Below, in pieces: positions 1 through 9,309 of a stretch of 39,422 nt of DNA (positions are counted from its first letter, which is position 1; every line of letters begins with the position of its first letter). Under the pieces are notes generated by a model. The model worked only from the letters and a program-made list of their open reading frames with translations. It ran no database searches and was not told the origin of the DNA. The stretch is from Pseudomonadota bacterium. Its GTDB lineage: Bacteria > Pseudomonadota > Gammaproteobacteria > Xanthomonadales > Xanthomonadaceae. The stretch is taken from assembly GCA_029560515.1 (NCBI GenBank), contig JAKQKT010000324.1, forward strand, positions 1 through 39,422. Reading direction: 5' to 3'. The translations under genes were made by a program, and so were the position numbers.

Positions 1-80
1 CCGGAACGCGCTGCTGCGATGACCGCATCCAGTGACAATGGACCGACTTGCTGTTCGCCGCGACGATAGTGATATTGCAT
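1..80 (-). CDS. N-terminal fragment of a protein with a GYF_2-like start (MQYHYRRGEQQVGPLSLDAVIAAARS...), truncated by the window edge
   Basis: ATG at 80-78 on the minus strand, open to the window edge; the 'Y..xGxQxVGPLSLxxv' pattern resembles GYF_2 domains. Too short to appear in the ORF track. Confidence 0.5.
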   Translation of the reverse strand, partial: MQYHYRRGEQQVGPLSLDAVIAAARS

Positions 81-181
81 GTAGGTACCCTGCTTGAATG
101 AATGCGGCAAAGTTTACGACATCCCGTATTTCCGACACTACCGAATGAGCGCGATAAATGGCTCAAAGCGAAAAAATTACA

Positions 182-216
182 AAAAAATACCCGGGTCAAA
201 AACATCAGACCCGGGC
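182..216 (-). terminator. Rho-independent terminator of the 244..1491 gene
   Basis: cccgggtc (190-197) / gacccggg (208-215) perfect stem, followed on the minus strand by a T-run (aaaaaaa on plus at 181-187). Confidence 0.75.
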
Positions 217-243
217 CAGGTGAGAAAACGGAAAACGTGGAAA

Positions 244-1491
244 TTACTTTGCCGGCATGATGCCCAGCAGCCAGGAGAAATCCTGTTTGATCCAATTGCC
301 TGCCGGTGGTTTGCCGGGATTGCCGATCGGCGGCGTGCCGGGGAAGGCACCGAAATTTGGATTTTCGGAGGGCGGATTCGTTGCGGTATTCATCATGGCG
401 TAGGAATGGCAACTGACGCACGAAGCTTGTTGTGCGGGCACCGAAGCATTGTATTCAACGAATGAATTTCCCAGCTTCATGGTTTTGTTGGGGTCGCTGT
501 AAGTGGTTTGAATGCCCACCAAACGGTAGTTGCGGAACTCTACCGGCAGACCGGCTTGATCCATCAAATTGGTCAGGTTTTTGGTCGCAGCCGTGGCTTT
601 GCCGGTACTGACGGCAGGATTGGAACCCCAAGCATCATTGCAGCTTGAATACAGATTCGGGTTGCAGCGATTGGGGTTGGTGATGGAATTTTGCGGCTCG
701 AAAGTCGCCCACAGCCAGTTCGGATAAAGCTTCGAGGAAATATGCATACCGACCAGGGCATAGCATTTGCCGTCGATAACATCCACGAAAACGCCTTTCG
801 GTTTGTTATTGGTGCAGTTAAAGCTGGCGGTACCGGTGACCGATGTTGCCGGCAACCAATCGATCTTCAATTCCACGGCAGAGGTTGGGAACGTCAGCGT
901 ACCCTTCGCCTTGATGTAGGCAGCTTGACCCGTCAGTGTTTGCAGGTTTACTCCGGCAGCAGCACCCGGTGGTGATTTGATAAAAGCCGCTTCTGCATTG
1001 TTGACGAAGACTTCTTCGCAAAATACCGCGCTTGAGCTCAGGTTCTTCGGCACGAAGGGTTTCAGTGACGGATCAGGAGGGTTTTGGCCGCTGAACGAGG
1101 CTGGCGTAATCATGGGACTGCAATCATTCGACAGGCCTTGCAGGCCGTCCTGGGTTGCTTTCAGATGAAGGCGGCTGGCATGCAGGAAGCGTTTCTTGGC
1201 GGCGCCGGCAGTATTGCCGCAACCTGGCGTGGAAGGTTTCAGCAAGCAGGTTTGCTCGGTCCAGTTTTCCCAGGCGAATTGGCCGTTGTTCGTGCAATTG
1301 ACGGCGGTGAATATTTGCCAGGCAGTTTGCTCGGGAGTGCCTGCCCTCGTCGTTGGCACCGTGCAGAACTTGTTCGGGCCGGCGGCGGCAACTTGCGCGC
1401 CCGCCGCATGCACGGAAGACGCAGGCTGTATCAGTAAAATCAATGCGGCAGTCGCGATGATGCCGGCAGATGCAAATAAAGTCTTTTTCAT
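244..1491 (-). CDS. Secreted protein with a C-terminal CxxCH (SCVSCHSY) c-type haem-binding motif; function unknown
   Basis: ORF 244..1518; internal start MKKTLFASAGIIATAALILLIQPASSVHA gives a clean signal peptide with an upstream AAAGGGG Shine-Dalgarno; single CxxCH near the C-terminus. Confidence 0.75.
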   Translation of the reverse strand: MKKTLFASAGIIATAALILLIQPASSVHAAGAQVAAAGPNKFCTVPTTRAGTPEQTAWQIFTAVNCTNNGQFAWENWTEQTCLLKPSTPGCGNTAGAAKKRFLHASRLHLKATQDGLQGLSNDCSPMITPASFSGQNPPDPSLKPFVPKNLSSSAVFCEEVFVNNAEAAFIKSPPGAAAGVNLQTLTGQAAYIKAKGTLTFPTSAVELKIDWLPATSVTGTASFNCTNNKPKGVFVDVIDGKCYALVGMHISSKLYPNWLWATFEPQNSITNPNRCNPNLYSSCNDAWGSNPAVSTGKATAATKNLTNLMDQAGLPVEFRNYRLVGIQTTYSDPNKTMKLGNSFVEYNASVPAQQASCVSCHSYAMMNTATNPPSENPNFGAFPGTPPIGNPGKPPAGNWIKQDFSWLLGIMPAK

Positions 1492-2026
1492 TTCATGCCC
1501 CTTTTCATTTGATGACAAGCAAAACGGCTATTTCTCTACCACCCCTGGCAGCCGAATTGCACCGGACTAAACGGCAAAACCAACCATGATTGACGCTGCA
1601 GCTCGATCATCTCTGGCCACTTTCAAAAGCAAGTACCAAAACCTCTAACCATCGGGAACCGAAGGCAAGCCAGCCATCGCAAACGAGGATTGGGATTTCC
1701 GGCTGGCTCGCCACAGAACACGAATACGGCAGCCATGTTTCAGTACTTATCCCCAATAAGCACCCCTCTGAAAAAAGACGACTCGTCGCACTGCACCGAC
1801 ACCCTATTCCACCGGGCGGGCTTTGTCCTTACGGTTTCCTGACTTGCTGCAATATCGACATATCGAGCCAAATCAGGCGATGAGGGCTTGTCACGAGGGC
1901 AGGTTTTCGGGCTCAATAGGGCGCAAGTGGCCTAAAACCCGTCCCGGTCGCGTTAGAATCATGGAGCGCCATGTCATGGTCGCCCGTTCAATCGTTTGCG
2001 TATGCAAGCAAGGATAAGCAGGAATC

Positions 2027-2569
2027 GTGAAATCGTCGAAAGCACAACATTTCCTGATCGACGACTGGATCGTGGCGCCTCCGGAAAATATCATTCTGCG
2101 CGGCGACACCCGCATTCATCTCGAACCGAAAGCGATGGATGTGCTATGCCATCTATCGCAGCACTCGGATCGTGTCGTGAGCTCCGAACAATTACTGATG
2201 CAGTGCTGGCCAGAGACGACTCTGGGCGATGGCGTGGTCTACAAGAATATCGCCATCCTGAGAAAGGCTCTCGGCGAAAAGGAACACGGCTCCAGATACA
2301 TCACCACCATTCCCAAGCGCGGCTATCGCCTGCATGCCAACGTGGTTCCGCTGAAGTCGAAAAACCTTCAGCACAACATCATCGAGCAGGAAAATCTCGA
2401 GCGTGTGCTTCGAATACTGAACCGGCTGACGCAAAAGCAAATCCAGAACAAGGAATTTTCCGAACTGGATTTCCAGCAGCTGAAAAAGAGCAATGGATTA
2501 TTGCTGAAAATCAGCAAGCGCTTGCTGGATTACGTGACCGGCATACCTAGATATGAAGAGCTGCCCTGA
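2027..2569 (+). CDS. Winged-helix (OmpR/PhoB-type Trans_reg_C, CadC-like) DNA-binding protein without receiver or TM domain
   Basis: GTG start; 'LEPKAMDVLCHLSQHSDRVVSSEQLLMQCWPE...VYKNIAILRKALGE...YITTIPKRGYRL' is the typical wHTH; the C-terminal ~75 aa are polar, with no TM segment. Confidence 0.85.
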   Translation: MKSSKAQHFLIDDWIVAPPENIILRGDTRIHLEPKAMDVLCHLSQHSDRVVSSEQLLMQCWPETTLGDGVVYKNIAILRKALGEKEHGSRYITTIPKRGYRLHANVVPLKSKNLQHNIIEQENLERVLRILNRLTQKQIQNKEFSELDFQQLKKSNGLLLKISKRLLDYVTGIPRYEELP

Positions 2570-2571
2570 GG

Positions 2572-3606
2572 CTAGGGTCTGAGAAAAGTTCGAATCGCAA
2601 TCTTGCCTTCAGGCGTCAAGAAGGGCCCGAGATCTTTGTAAGGAATGATGAATTCCTTTTCGCATCCGTCACCAAATGCATTTTCCCAAAACTTCATGCC
2701 GGTGGATTCGAGCGTTACGTGGTATTCGCCTTCGCCGTAGTACTCGTGCCTGCATTCCGCTTCTATTTCCGCATCCTTGATCAGGCGTTTTTTCAGCTGA
2801 TCTGGTAACGGGGACATGTCACTGTAGGAATAAGACCGGGCACCAAACCACTTCCATAAATCGACTTCTTCACCGGTTTTCATATTCCAGGTACGGTAGT
2901 TCAGACTGATACCACGAGCACCAAAACCTGCAGCCCAACGATAGTAGTGCACGGTGATCCAGTCATCGGACCAGTAATAGGGTTGTGCAAATGTTTCATC
3001 TTCAGCTGCATAGCCGATGTTGCCGAGGAACTCGCGACGCTTCACGAAATATTCGTCGAGGTCCGCTTTCGATTTTGGCAAGACATCGCGCAGCTTCTGA
3101 TTTACTTTTCCGACAGCAGTTTCGGATGACATCAGCTCGATGGTTTCAACATCGGCGATTCGAAGTTTCCGGTATTTCCTGCCATTGAAATTTTCGATAT
3201 TTCCTATTTTCAGTTTTGGAAAAACTTCCAGTGTCTGATTGTATTCATTACTTGCGCAAGGCTGATCGTCTTTTTCATTGCTCGGCGAGCCTAGAGTTAT
3301 AACGAGTGATTTTCCATTTTGCGGTGCCTGCCAAACACCCTGCAGCTTTTTTGCTGCTGGAAGATCCAGTTTCCAGCTTCCGGTGTTAGCCTCTTCCATC
3401 CAGACATTACTTTTTTCTTCACGGCTTAAGCGAATCGCCTGCTTATGGCGTATGTAGTAATAGTTGCCGCTTTGTTCGCCATTGAAGCAGGCAACGATAT
3501 CCTTATCCCCGAGTTTTCCCCGCCATACCCCGTTCAGGGTAGACGTCACGGCGTACGCCGGATTTATCGTTAGCATGAAAAGAAAAATGATTGTCAGGCT
3601 GCGCAT
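2572..3606 (-). CDS. Secreted/periplasmic hypothetical protein
   Basis: ORF 2572..3675; internal start MRSLTIIFLFMLTINPAYA is a good signal peptide. No family recognised. Confidence 0.7.
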   Translation of the reverse strand: MRSLTIIFLFMLTINPAYAVTSTLNGVWRGKLGDKDIVACFNGEQSGNYYYIRHKQAIRLSREEKSNVWMEEANTGSWKLDLPAAKKLQGVWQAPQNGKSLVITLGSPSNEKDDQPCASNEYNQTLEVFPKLKIGNIENFNGRKYRKLRIADVETIELMSSETAVGKVNQKLRDVLPKSKADLDEYFVKRREFLGNIGYAAEDETFAQPYYWSDDWITVHYYRWAAGFGARGISLNYRTWNMKTGEEVDLWKWFGARSYSYSDMSPLPDQLKKRLIKDAEIEAECRHEYYGEGEYHVTLESTGMKFWENAFGDGCEKEFIIPYKDLGPFLTPEGKIAIRTFLRP

Positions 3607-3737
3607 TTCAGTCCTGTCGACAATGCCGTTCCGGATTGGAGCGTGCCTATCGTACGTGAAATTCAGGACCAGCATTCTGATCGATGACGCATTGTTTTGC
3701 GTTAGAATCGGCGAAAACCGGATAATTCATAATCAAC

Positions 3738-4373
3738 ATGAAAAAACTTTGCATTTACCTCACCCTCGCAGCATCGCTTATATCTGCTACCGCCATCTCG
3801 CAAGAGGCTGCTGCGACTAAATCTCCCTACAAATTGATTGTTTGGGCAGATGTCGGTTTTGATGAAAGCTCGCAATTATTGCAAATTGTATTCCCGGAAA
3901 AAGAGACTCTGCCTGCACCTTTTGTTGGCTTTTTGTCCAATTCAATCACTACCAGTACTTTGACAACCCCTGAAAATTCCGAAGCCAACAAGCAGCTTGA
4001 AAGCGGTTTGCGAGTGACAGTAGAAATCGATCCGAATATGTCGAGGGCAAAAATCCTGAGCAGGGAACTGATGCCTCGCCCGCTTCGCAGCGAACAGCAA
4101 ATCGAGCCGCTTATCAGGGTAAAAGGGGAATGGTCCGGTAGAATTTTCGTTACCTGCACGATCAACAGGAATGGCCGCTGCTCAAAACCGAAAATCGATC
4201 CGTCTGCCAATGCTCCTACGGAAATCTCCAAAGTTTTGCTGGCCACGCTCGGTTCATGGCGCTTTGCACCGCAGAAACGGGCCGGTATCCAGGTAGATGG
4301 CGAGTTCAATACCTGGGTGACGATTGAAGCAGACAATTCCGCACCGCCAAAATCATTTGGCAAGCAAATTTGA
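3738..4373 (+). CDS. Exported protein with TonB C-terminal-like domain
   Basis: Signal peptide MKKLCIYLTLAASLISATAIS; 'GRIFVTCTINRNGRCSKPKIDPSAN...LLATLGSWRFAPQKRAGIQVDGEF' resembles TonB_C. Confidence 0.6.
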   Translation: MKKLCIYLTLAASLISATAISQEAAATKSPYKLIVWADVGFDESSQLLQIVFPEKETLPAPFVGFLSNSITTSTLTTPENSEANKQLESGLRVTVEIDPNMSRAKILSRELMPRPLRSEQQIEPLIRVKGEWSGRIFVTCTINRNGRCSKPKIDPSANAPTEISKVLLATLGSWRFAPQKRAGIQVDGEFNTWVTIEADNSAPPKSFGKQI

Positions 4374-4394
4374 TTTTGCATAGCGTGATCCAAA

Positions 4395-4426
4395 CAAAAA
4401 AAGCCACCCGAAGGTGGCTTTTTCTT
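4395..4426. terminator. Bidirectional intrinsic terminator between the TonB-like gene and tRNA-Val
   Basis: aagccacc-cgaa-ggtggctt stem-loop (4401-4420) flanked by A-run and T-run. Confidence 0.8.
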
Positions 4427-4430
4427 GATC

Positions 4431-4505
4431 TGGTGGGCGGTACAGGGTTTGAACCTGTGACCCCTGCCGTGTGAAAGCAGTGCTCTACCGCTGAGCTAAC
4501 CGCCC
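4431..4505 (-). tRNA. tRNA-Val (CAC)
   Basis: Reverse complement GGGCGGTTAGCTCAGCGGTAGAGCACTGCTTTCACACGGCAGGGGTCACAGGTTCAAACCCTGTACCGCCCACCA; 7-bp acceptor, anticodon loop TTCACAC, CCA encoded. Confidence 0.93.
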
Positions 4506-4518
4506 GGTGAGGCTGGGA

Positions 4519-4547
4519 ATTTTACGTTTAAGTACCTGTTCGGTCAA
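4519..4547 (-). promoter_or_regulatory. Sigma70-type promoter for tRNA-Val
   Basis: Minus strand TTGACC - 17 nt - TAAAAT, about 14 nt upstream of the tRNA 5' end. Confidence 0.7.
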
Positions 4548-4559
4548 TAAAAATCGGTC

Positions 4560-6200
4560 TTATTCTAGTTTACTGCCTCGCAAAGCACGGACTTTCGCGG
4601 GCGGCCGGAAGGCATCACTGCTGGCTTCATGCCAGAAGGTCTGAAACGCCGGATGATTGGGTAATACGTCGCCAAGCAAATCACCCTGTTTCAGGAACTT
4701 GTGCAATACGGCCAAGGCACGCACTTCAGTGGAAGAAACGCGACGAATAATGTGCTCGGGACCGATTTCATCGGGATGCTGCAAACCCGCGGCAGCCACC
4801 AATTCTTTCAGCGCCTTCAAGGTATTTTCGTGAAAATGAAATACGCGTGTTGCCTTGTCTTCCGGCACCAGTGCCTTCTGGCGTGAGGGATCTTGCGTGG
4901 CCACACCTGTTGGACAGCGATCAGTATGGCAACTTTGCGATTGAATGCAGCCCAGGGCAAACATATAACCGCGGGCGGCGTTGCACCAATCGGCACCGAG
5001 TGCAAGGGTGCGGGTGATATCGAAAGCCGTGACGATCTTGCCCGCCGCACCAATACGAATATGCTGCCGTAGATTCAACCCCACCAGAGTGTTATGCACC
5101 AGCAGCAAAGCCTCACGCAAAGGTGCACCGACATGGTCGGTGAATTCCAGAGGTGCTGCACCGGTACCACCCTCGCCGCCGTCGACAACAATGAAATCGG
5201 GAAGAATATTCGTTTCATGCATCGCTTTGGCGATACCGAACCACTCCCAGGGATGGCCAACGGCGAATTTAAATCCCACCGGCTTGCCACCGGACAGATT
5301 TCTCAGGCGGTCGATAAATTGCAGCAGTTCTTTCGGCGTTGAAAATGCCGAATGCTGTGCCGGCGAAACGCAATCTTCACCCATCGGCACGCCACGCGCG
5401 GCGGCAATTTCTGCTGATACTTTGGCTGCGGGCAACACGCCGCCATGCCCGGGTTTGGCGCCTTGCGAGAGTTTCACTTCGATCATCTTGACCTGATCAG
5501 AAGCAGCATTCCTGATGAAATTTTCTTCACTGAAATTACCGGCGCCGTTACGGCAACCGAAGTAACCGGAGCCGATTTCCCAAACCAGATCACCACCGCG
5601 TTCACGATGATATTGCGAAATGGAACCTTCGCCGGTGTCGTGATAGAAACCGCCGCGTTTTGCACCCTCATTCAAGGCACGAATGGCATTGGCCGACAAA
5701 GCACCAAAACTCATCGCGGATATATTGAACACACTGGCGGAATAGGGTTTTGCACGGTCTGGTCCGATCATGATCCGAAAATCATGCGAATCTATTTTCG
5801 CCGGCAGCATGGAGTGGTTAATCCATTCGTAATCATCGGCATAAACATCCATCTGCGTGCCGAATGGACGCTTGTCCATGACGTTTTTCGAACGCTGATA
5901 AATAATGGCGCGTTGTTGCCGTGAATACGGGTTTTCCTCGGTATCGGTCTCGATAAAGTATTGGCGAATTTCGGGCCCGATGGATTCCAACGCATAACGG
6001 AAATGGGCAAGAATCGGGTAGTTACGTCGTACTGCCTGCCGCGTTTGCAGCAAATCCAGCGTACCGATGGCAGCGAGGCTGGAAAAAACCAGCAATAAAA
6101 AATAAAGCCAGTCGTGCGATGGTGCAATCAAAAGCAGCATGACAGACGTTGCCGCACCCAAAAGACAAAATGCATATAACCAATAACGGGATGGCAGCAT
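4560..6200 (-). CDS. FMN-binding glutamate synthase family protein (stand-alone GltB central/FMN-domain-like) with N-terminal TM segments
   Basis: ORF 4560..6278; 'FNISAMSFGALSANAIRALNEGAKRGGFYHDTGEGSIS', 'QGAKPGHGGVLPAAKVS', 'CIQSQSCHTDRCPTGVATQD' are glutamate synthase domain motifs. Start taken at MLPSRYWLYAF, after the tRNA. Confidence 0.88.
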   Translation of the reverse strand: MLPSRYWLYAFCLLGAATSVMLLLIAPSHDWLYFLLLVFSSLAAIGTLDLLQTRQAVRRNYPILAHFRYALESIGPEIRQYFIETDTEENPYSRQQRAIIYQRSKNVMDKRPFGTQMDVYADDYEWINHSMLPAKIDSHDFRIMIGPDRAKPYSASVFNISAMSFGALSANAIRALNEGAKRGGFYHDTGEGSISQYHRERGGDLVWEIGSGYFGCRNGAGNFSEENFIRNAASDQVKMIEVKLSQGAKPGHGGVLPAAKVSAEIAAARGVPMGEDCVSPAQHSAFSTPKELLQFIDRLRNLSGGKPVGFKFAVGHPWEWFGIAKAMHETNILPDFIVVDGGEGGTGAAPLEFTDHVGAPLREALLLVHNTLVGLNLRQHIRIGAAGKIVTAFDITRTLALGADWCNAARGYMFALGCIQSQSCHTDRCPTGVATQDPSRQKALVPEDKATRVFHFHENTLKALKELVAAAGLQHPDEIGPEHIIRRVSSTEVRALAVLHKFLKQGDLLGDVLPNHPAFQTFWHEASSDAFRPPAKVRALRGSKLE

Positions 6201-6282
6201 CGTTCTTCTCCCTGTCCAGGCCGACAGCATAACGAGGTGCAAAAAATATAGGGCGCTAGCACATGCTGCGCCCCGCAAAAAA

Positions 6283-6368
6283 TGGTGCCTGAGGCGGGAC
6301 TCGAACCCGCATGAACTTGCGTTCGAGGGATTTTAAGTCCCTTGCGTATACCATTTCGCCACTCAGGC
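6283..6368 (-). tRNA. tRNA-Leu (TAA)
   Basis: Class II tRNA with long variable arm; acceptor GCCTGAG/CTCAGGC, anticodon loop CTTAAAA, CCA encoded. Confidence 0.93.
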
Positions 6369-6440
6369 AGCGTATGCATATTGCAGCAATAAACACGTTG
6401 AATAAAGACGTTTTATCGCGGCTTTTGTTTCATTTGTTCA

Positions 6441-6462
6441 CAAAAAAGCCCCTGACGGGGCT
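6441..6462 (-). terminator. Intrinsic terminator-like hairpin between tRNA-Cys and tRNA-Leu
   Basis: agcccc-tgac-ggggct stem (6447-6462) followed on the minus strand by T6. Confidence 0.65.
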
Positions 6463-6466
6463 AAAT

Positions 6467-6540
6467 TGGAGGCCGAGGTCGGAATCGAACCGGCGTACGC
6501 GGCTTTGCAGGCCGCTACATGACCACTCTGCCACCCGGCC
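6467..6540 (-). tRNA. tRNA-Cys (GCA)
   Basis: Anticodon loop CTGCAAA, acceptor GGCCGGG/CTCGGCC, TCCA end. Confidence 0.93.
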
Positions 6541-6605
6541 AAGGGTGAAACATCAGACTTTAGTTTAACCTAACCAATATTTATTGGTAAATAAAAACCA
6601 GACTC

Positions 6606-6640
6606 TGAAAAAACAAAACCCCGGCGAACCGAGGTTTTTG
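6606..6640 (-). terminator. Intrinsic terminator downstream of tRNA-Gly
   Basis: aaccccgg-cgaa-ccgaggtt hairpin, followed by a T-rich tract on the minus strand (TTTTGTTTTTT). Confidence 0.7.
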
Positions 6641-6644
6641 AAAC

Positions 6645-6720
<76 letters not shown>

Positions 6721-6731
6721 GGAGAACGCAT

Positions 6732-6760
6732 ATTCTTATGGATTTGCGCTTTTGTGTCAA
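6732..6760 (-). promoter_or_regulatory. Sigma70-type promoter for tRNA-Gly
   Basis: Minus strand TTGACA - 17 nt - AAGAAT, ~12 nt upstream of the tRNA 5' end. Confidence 0.7.
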
Positions 6761-6805
6761 CACCTTTTTTGAAAAATTATCGCAAGAGCCCGTCAATCAA
6801 GGCTT

Positions 6806-7363
6806 TCAGCCCTTGCGCATTGTCGGCCATGCAGCACGCATATAATCAAAACCCGACCAGAGTGTGAGTGCTGCGGCAATAGCGAGCAACCATTCGCCAA
6901 TCTTGAAAATCGGTATGCCGAACAGGTCTTCGTAAAATAAAACAAAACTGATCGCAACCATCTGCACGATGGTTTTTATTTTGCCGAGCGCGGCAACCTT
7001 TACCAAACCATGCGCACCCATCTGCGCCATCCATTCACGCAATGCCGATATCGTGATTTCACGACCGACGATAATGGCGCTCAAAATCGCGATCCATGCG
7101 GTATGGTGTTTCTGTGTCACCAGAAACAGCGCAAAGGCTACGGCCAATTTATCGGCGACTGGATCAAGGAATGCCCCGAAGGCGGAATACATGTCGTAGC
7201 GGCGTGCAATCCAGCCATCGAGCCAATCGGTCAGGGCACCGAGCACAAATACCGCACAGGCCAGAATATTGCTCCAGGGATGATGCCAATAAAACACCAG
7301 GACCAATACCGGCACCAATACGATGCGAAACAGGGTCAGCATGGTCGGAAGGGTTAGATTCAC
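6806..7363 (-). CDS. pgsA: CDP-diacylglycerol--glycerol-3-phosphate 3-phosphatidyltransferase
   Basis: CDP-alcohol phosphatidyltransferase motif 'LTDWLDGWIARRY...GAFLDPVADKL'; GTG start overlapping the uvrC stop by 1 nt; classic uvrC-pgsA order. Confidence 0.95.
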   Translation of the reverse strand: MNLTLPTMLTLFRIVLVPVLVLVFYWHHPWSNILACAVFVLGALTDWLDGWIARRYDMYSAFGAFLDPVADKLAVAFALFLVTQKHHTAWIAILSAIIVGREITISALREWMAQMGAHGLVKVAALGKIKTIVQMVAISFVLFYEDLFGIPIFKIGEWLLAIAAALTLWSGFDYMRAAWPTMRKG

Positions 7364-9225
7364 TACGGTTCCAGTGGCGGCTCAGGCAAGTTCGCCTTGG
7401 ATTCTAACCCATGTAGCGAGGCATAAATACGCGCCGCCAGCTCAGCGTTCACGCCGGCTACACGGGCAATTTCCTCGGTGCCTGCTTCTTTTAGAGCAGC
7501 AAGCCCGCCGAAATGTTTCAGCAATGCCGAACGGCGCTTCGGCCCAATACCGGGAATATCTTCCAGCCTCGAAACATCCCGCTTTTTCTGGCGGCGGCCA
7601 CGATGTCCGGTGATCGCGAAACGATGGGCCTCATCGCGAATTTGTTGTATCCACTGCAATGCCGGCGAGTGTGCGCCGGGGCGCAATATCCGTCCGTCAG
7701 GCAGCAGGATTTGTTCATCGCCGGCTCTACGTTCGACACCCTTCGCAACCCCCACCAGCATCACCTGGGTCACGCCCAATTCCTTGAGAACATCACGTGC
7801 CTGGGTGAGTTGCCCTTCGCCACCATCGATAAACAAGACATCGGGCACAACGCCTTCTTCCACAGCCCGTTTGAAACGACGGGTAAGCGCTTGATGCATG
7901 GCCGCGTAATCATCACCGGGAGTAATGCCGTCGATATTGAATCGCCGATACTGGTTGCGCAGCGCTCCTTCCTGATTGAACACGACGCAGGATGCTACGG
8001 TCGCCTCGCCTTGCGTATGGCTGATATCGAAACATTCCATCCGTTGCGGCATGTGATCCATGCCGAGCATTTCCTGCAAGGCTTCAAGACGCTTGCGTTG
8101 CGCGACATTACTCGTGATTTCGGTACTCAGGGCCAGCACGGCATTGCTGACGGCCATATCGAGATAACGGGCACGATCACCGCGCACCGATGTTTTTATT
8201 TCTACCTTCCTGCCTGCCTGTGCGCTAAGCACTTTTTCGAGCAATTCCGCATCTTCAATGGCATGGCTCAACACGATCTCACGAGGCGGGCGCTGCTCAA
8301 AATAATATTGGCTGACAAACGCGTCCAACACTTCGCTCGCGTTGTCGACGCCGTTGGTCTTCGGAAAAAACGAACGTGTCCCCAAATTCATGCCATTGCG
8401 GAACGCCAGCAGCAATACACAGGCCGTACCCTGCTCCATCGCGCATGCAAGCACATCCATTTCGGCCTGTTCGCCTTCGATATACTGCTTGGCCTGAATG
8501 CGACGGATACCGGTCACCTGATCGCGCAAGTAGGCGGCGAGTTCGAACTGCAGGCTTGCGCTGGCCGCTTCCATGGAACGAGTCAAATCATCCACGACTT
8601 CGCCGCTGCGGCCATCCAGAAACAACATCGCACGTTTGGTATCGGCATCGTAGTCTCTGGGTGCGATCAAGCCGACGCAAGGAGCGGTACAGCGACCGAT
8701 CTGATGTTGCAGGCAGGGCCGCGAACGATTACGAAACACGCTGTCTTCGCAATTTCGCAGTTTGAAAATTTTCTGCATCAAATCCAGCGTGCTGGTCACT
8801 GCCGAAGCACTTGGATAAGGACCGAAATAACGTCCAGGAACAGCACGCGGCCCGCGGTGGAACGCCAGTCGCGGCCAGGTTTCATCGGTGATCAGAATAT
8901 AGGGATAGCTTTTGTCGTCACGCAGCAATACGTTGTAACGGGGCCGCAATGATTTGATCAGCTGGTTTTCGAGAATCAGCGCTTCACTTTCGGTGCGAGT
9001 GACGGTAATTTCCATCCGCGCGATTTGCTTGATCATCACGGCAATACGGGGCGAGGAAACCGTGCTCAAAAAATAGCTGGTCACCCGTTTTTTCAGTGAT
9101 AGCGCCTTGCCGACATACAGAACGCTATCGTCACTGGAATACATGCGATAAACACCGGGCGCCGTGGTCAAATCCCTGACGAAGGCTTTACCGTCAAAAA
9201 CCGTTGCTGGAGATGCGTCGTTCAT
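7363..9225 (-). CDS. uvrC: Excinuclease ABC subunit C
   Basis: GIY-YIG start 'PGVYRMYSSDDSVLYVGKALSLKKRVTSYF', central UvrC nuclease motifs 'ECFDISHTQGE', C-terminal HhH 'LEDIPGIGPKRRSALLKHFGG'. Confidence 0.97.
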   Translation of the reverse strand: MNDASPATVFDGKAFVRDLTTAPGVYRMYSSDDSVLYVGKALSLKKRVTSYFLSTVSSPRIAVMIKQIARMEITVTRTESEALILENQLIKSLRPRYNVLLRDDKSYPYILITDETWPRLAFHRGPRAVPGRYFGPYPSASAVTSTLDLMQKIFKLRNCEDSVFRNRSRPCLQHQIGRCTAPCVGLIAPRDYDADTKRAMLFLDGRSGEVVDDLTRSMEAASASLQFELAAYLRDQVTGIRRIQAKQYIEGEQAEMDVLACAMEQGTACVLLLAFRNGMNLGTRSFFPKTNGVDNASEVLDAFVSQYYFEQRPPREIVLSHAIEDAELLEKVLSAQAGRKVEIKTSVRGDRARYLDMAVSNAVLALSTEITSNVAQRKRLEALQEMLGMDHMPQRMECFDISHTQGEATVASCVVFNQEGALRNQYRRFNIDGITPGDDYAAMHQALTRRFKRAVEEGVVPDVLFIDGGEGQLTQARDVLKELGVTQVMLVGVAKGVERRAGDEQILLPDGRILRPGAHSPALQWIQQIRDEAHRFAITGHRGRRQKKRDVSRLEDIPGIGPKRRSALLKHFGGLAALKEAGTEEIARVAGVNAELAARIYASLHGLESKANLPEPPLEP

Positions 9226-9309
9226 GCGCTTATTTTCGCATGATTGAGCAGGAAGTTCGTTCCCGGTTCAGATAAAGCCAAGACAGGACAGCACCGGATA
9301 ACGGGTGAA

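Noticed and set aside
2192-2440. 82-aa minus-strand ORF overlapping the wHTH gene
   Set aside because: Antisense to a confidently identified wHTH domain; no motifs.
6573-6588. Near-palindrome accaata-tt-tattggt upstream of tRNA-Cys
   Set aside because: Short and AT-rich; could be a chance or promoter-spacer sequence, with no supporting context.
7513-8952. 479-aa plus-strand ORF
   Set aside because: Antisense to uvrC, whose product is unambiguous; no recognisable motifs.
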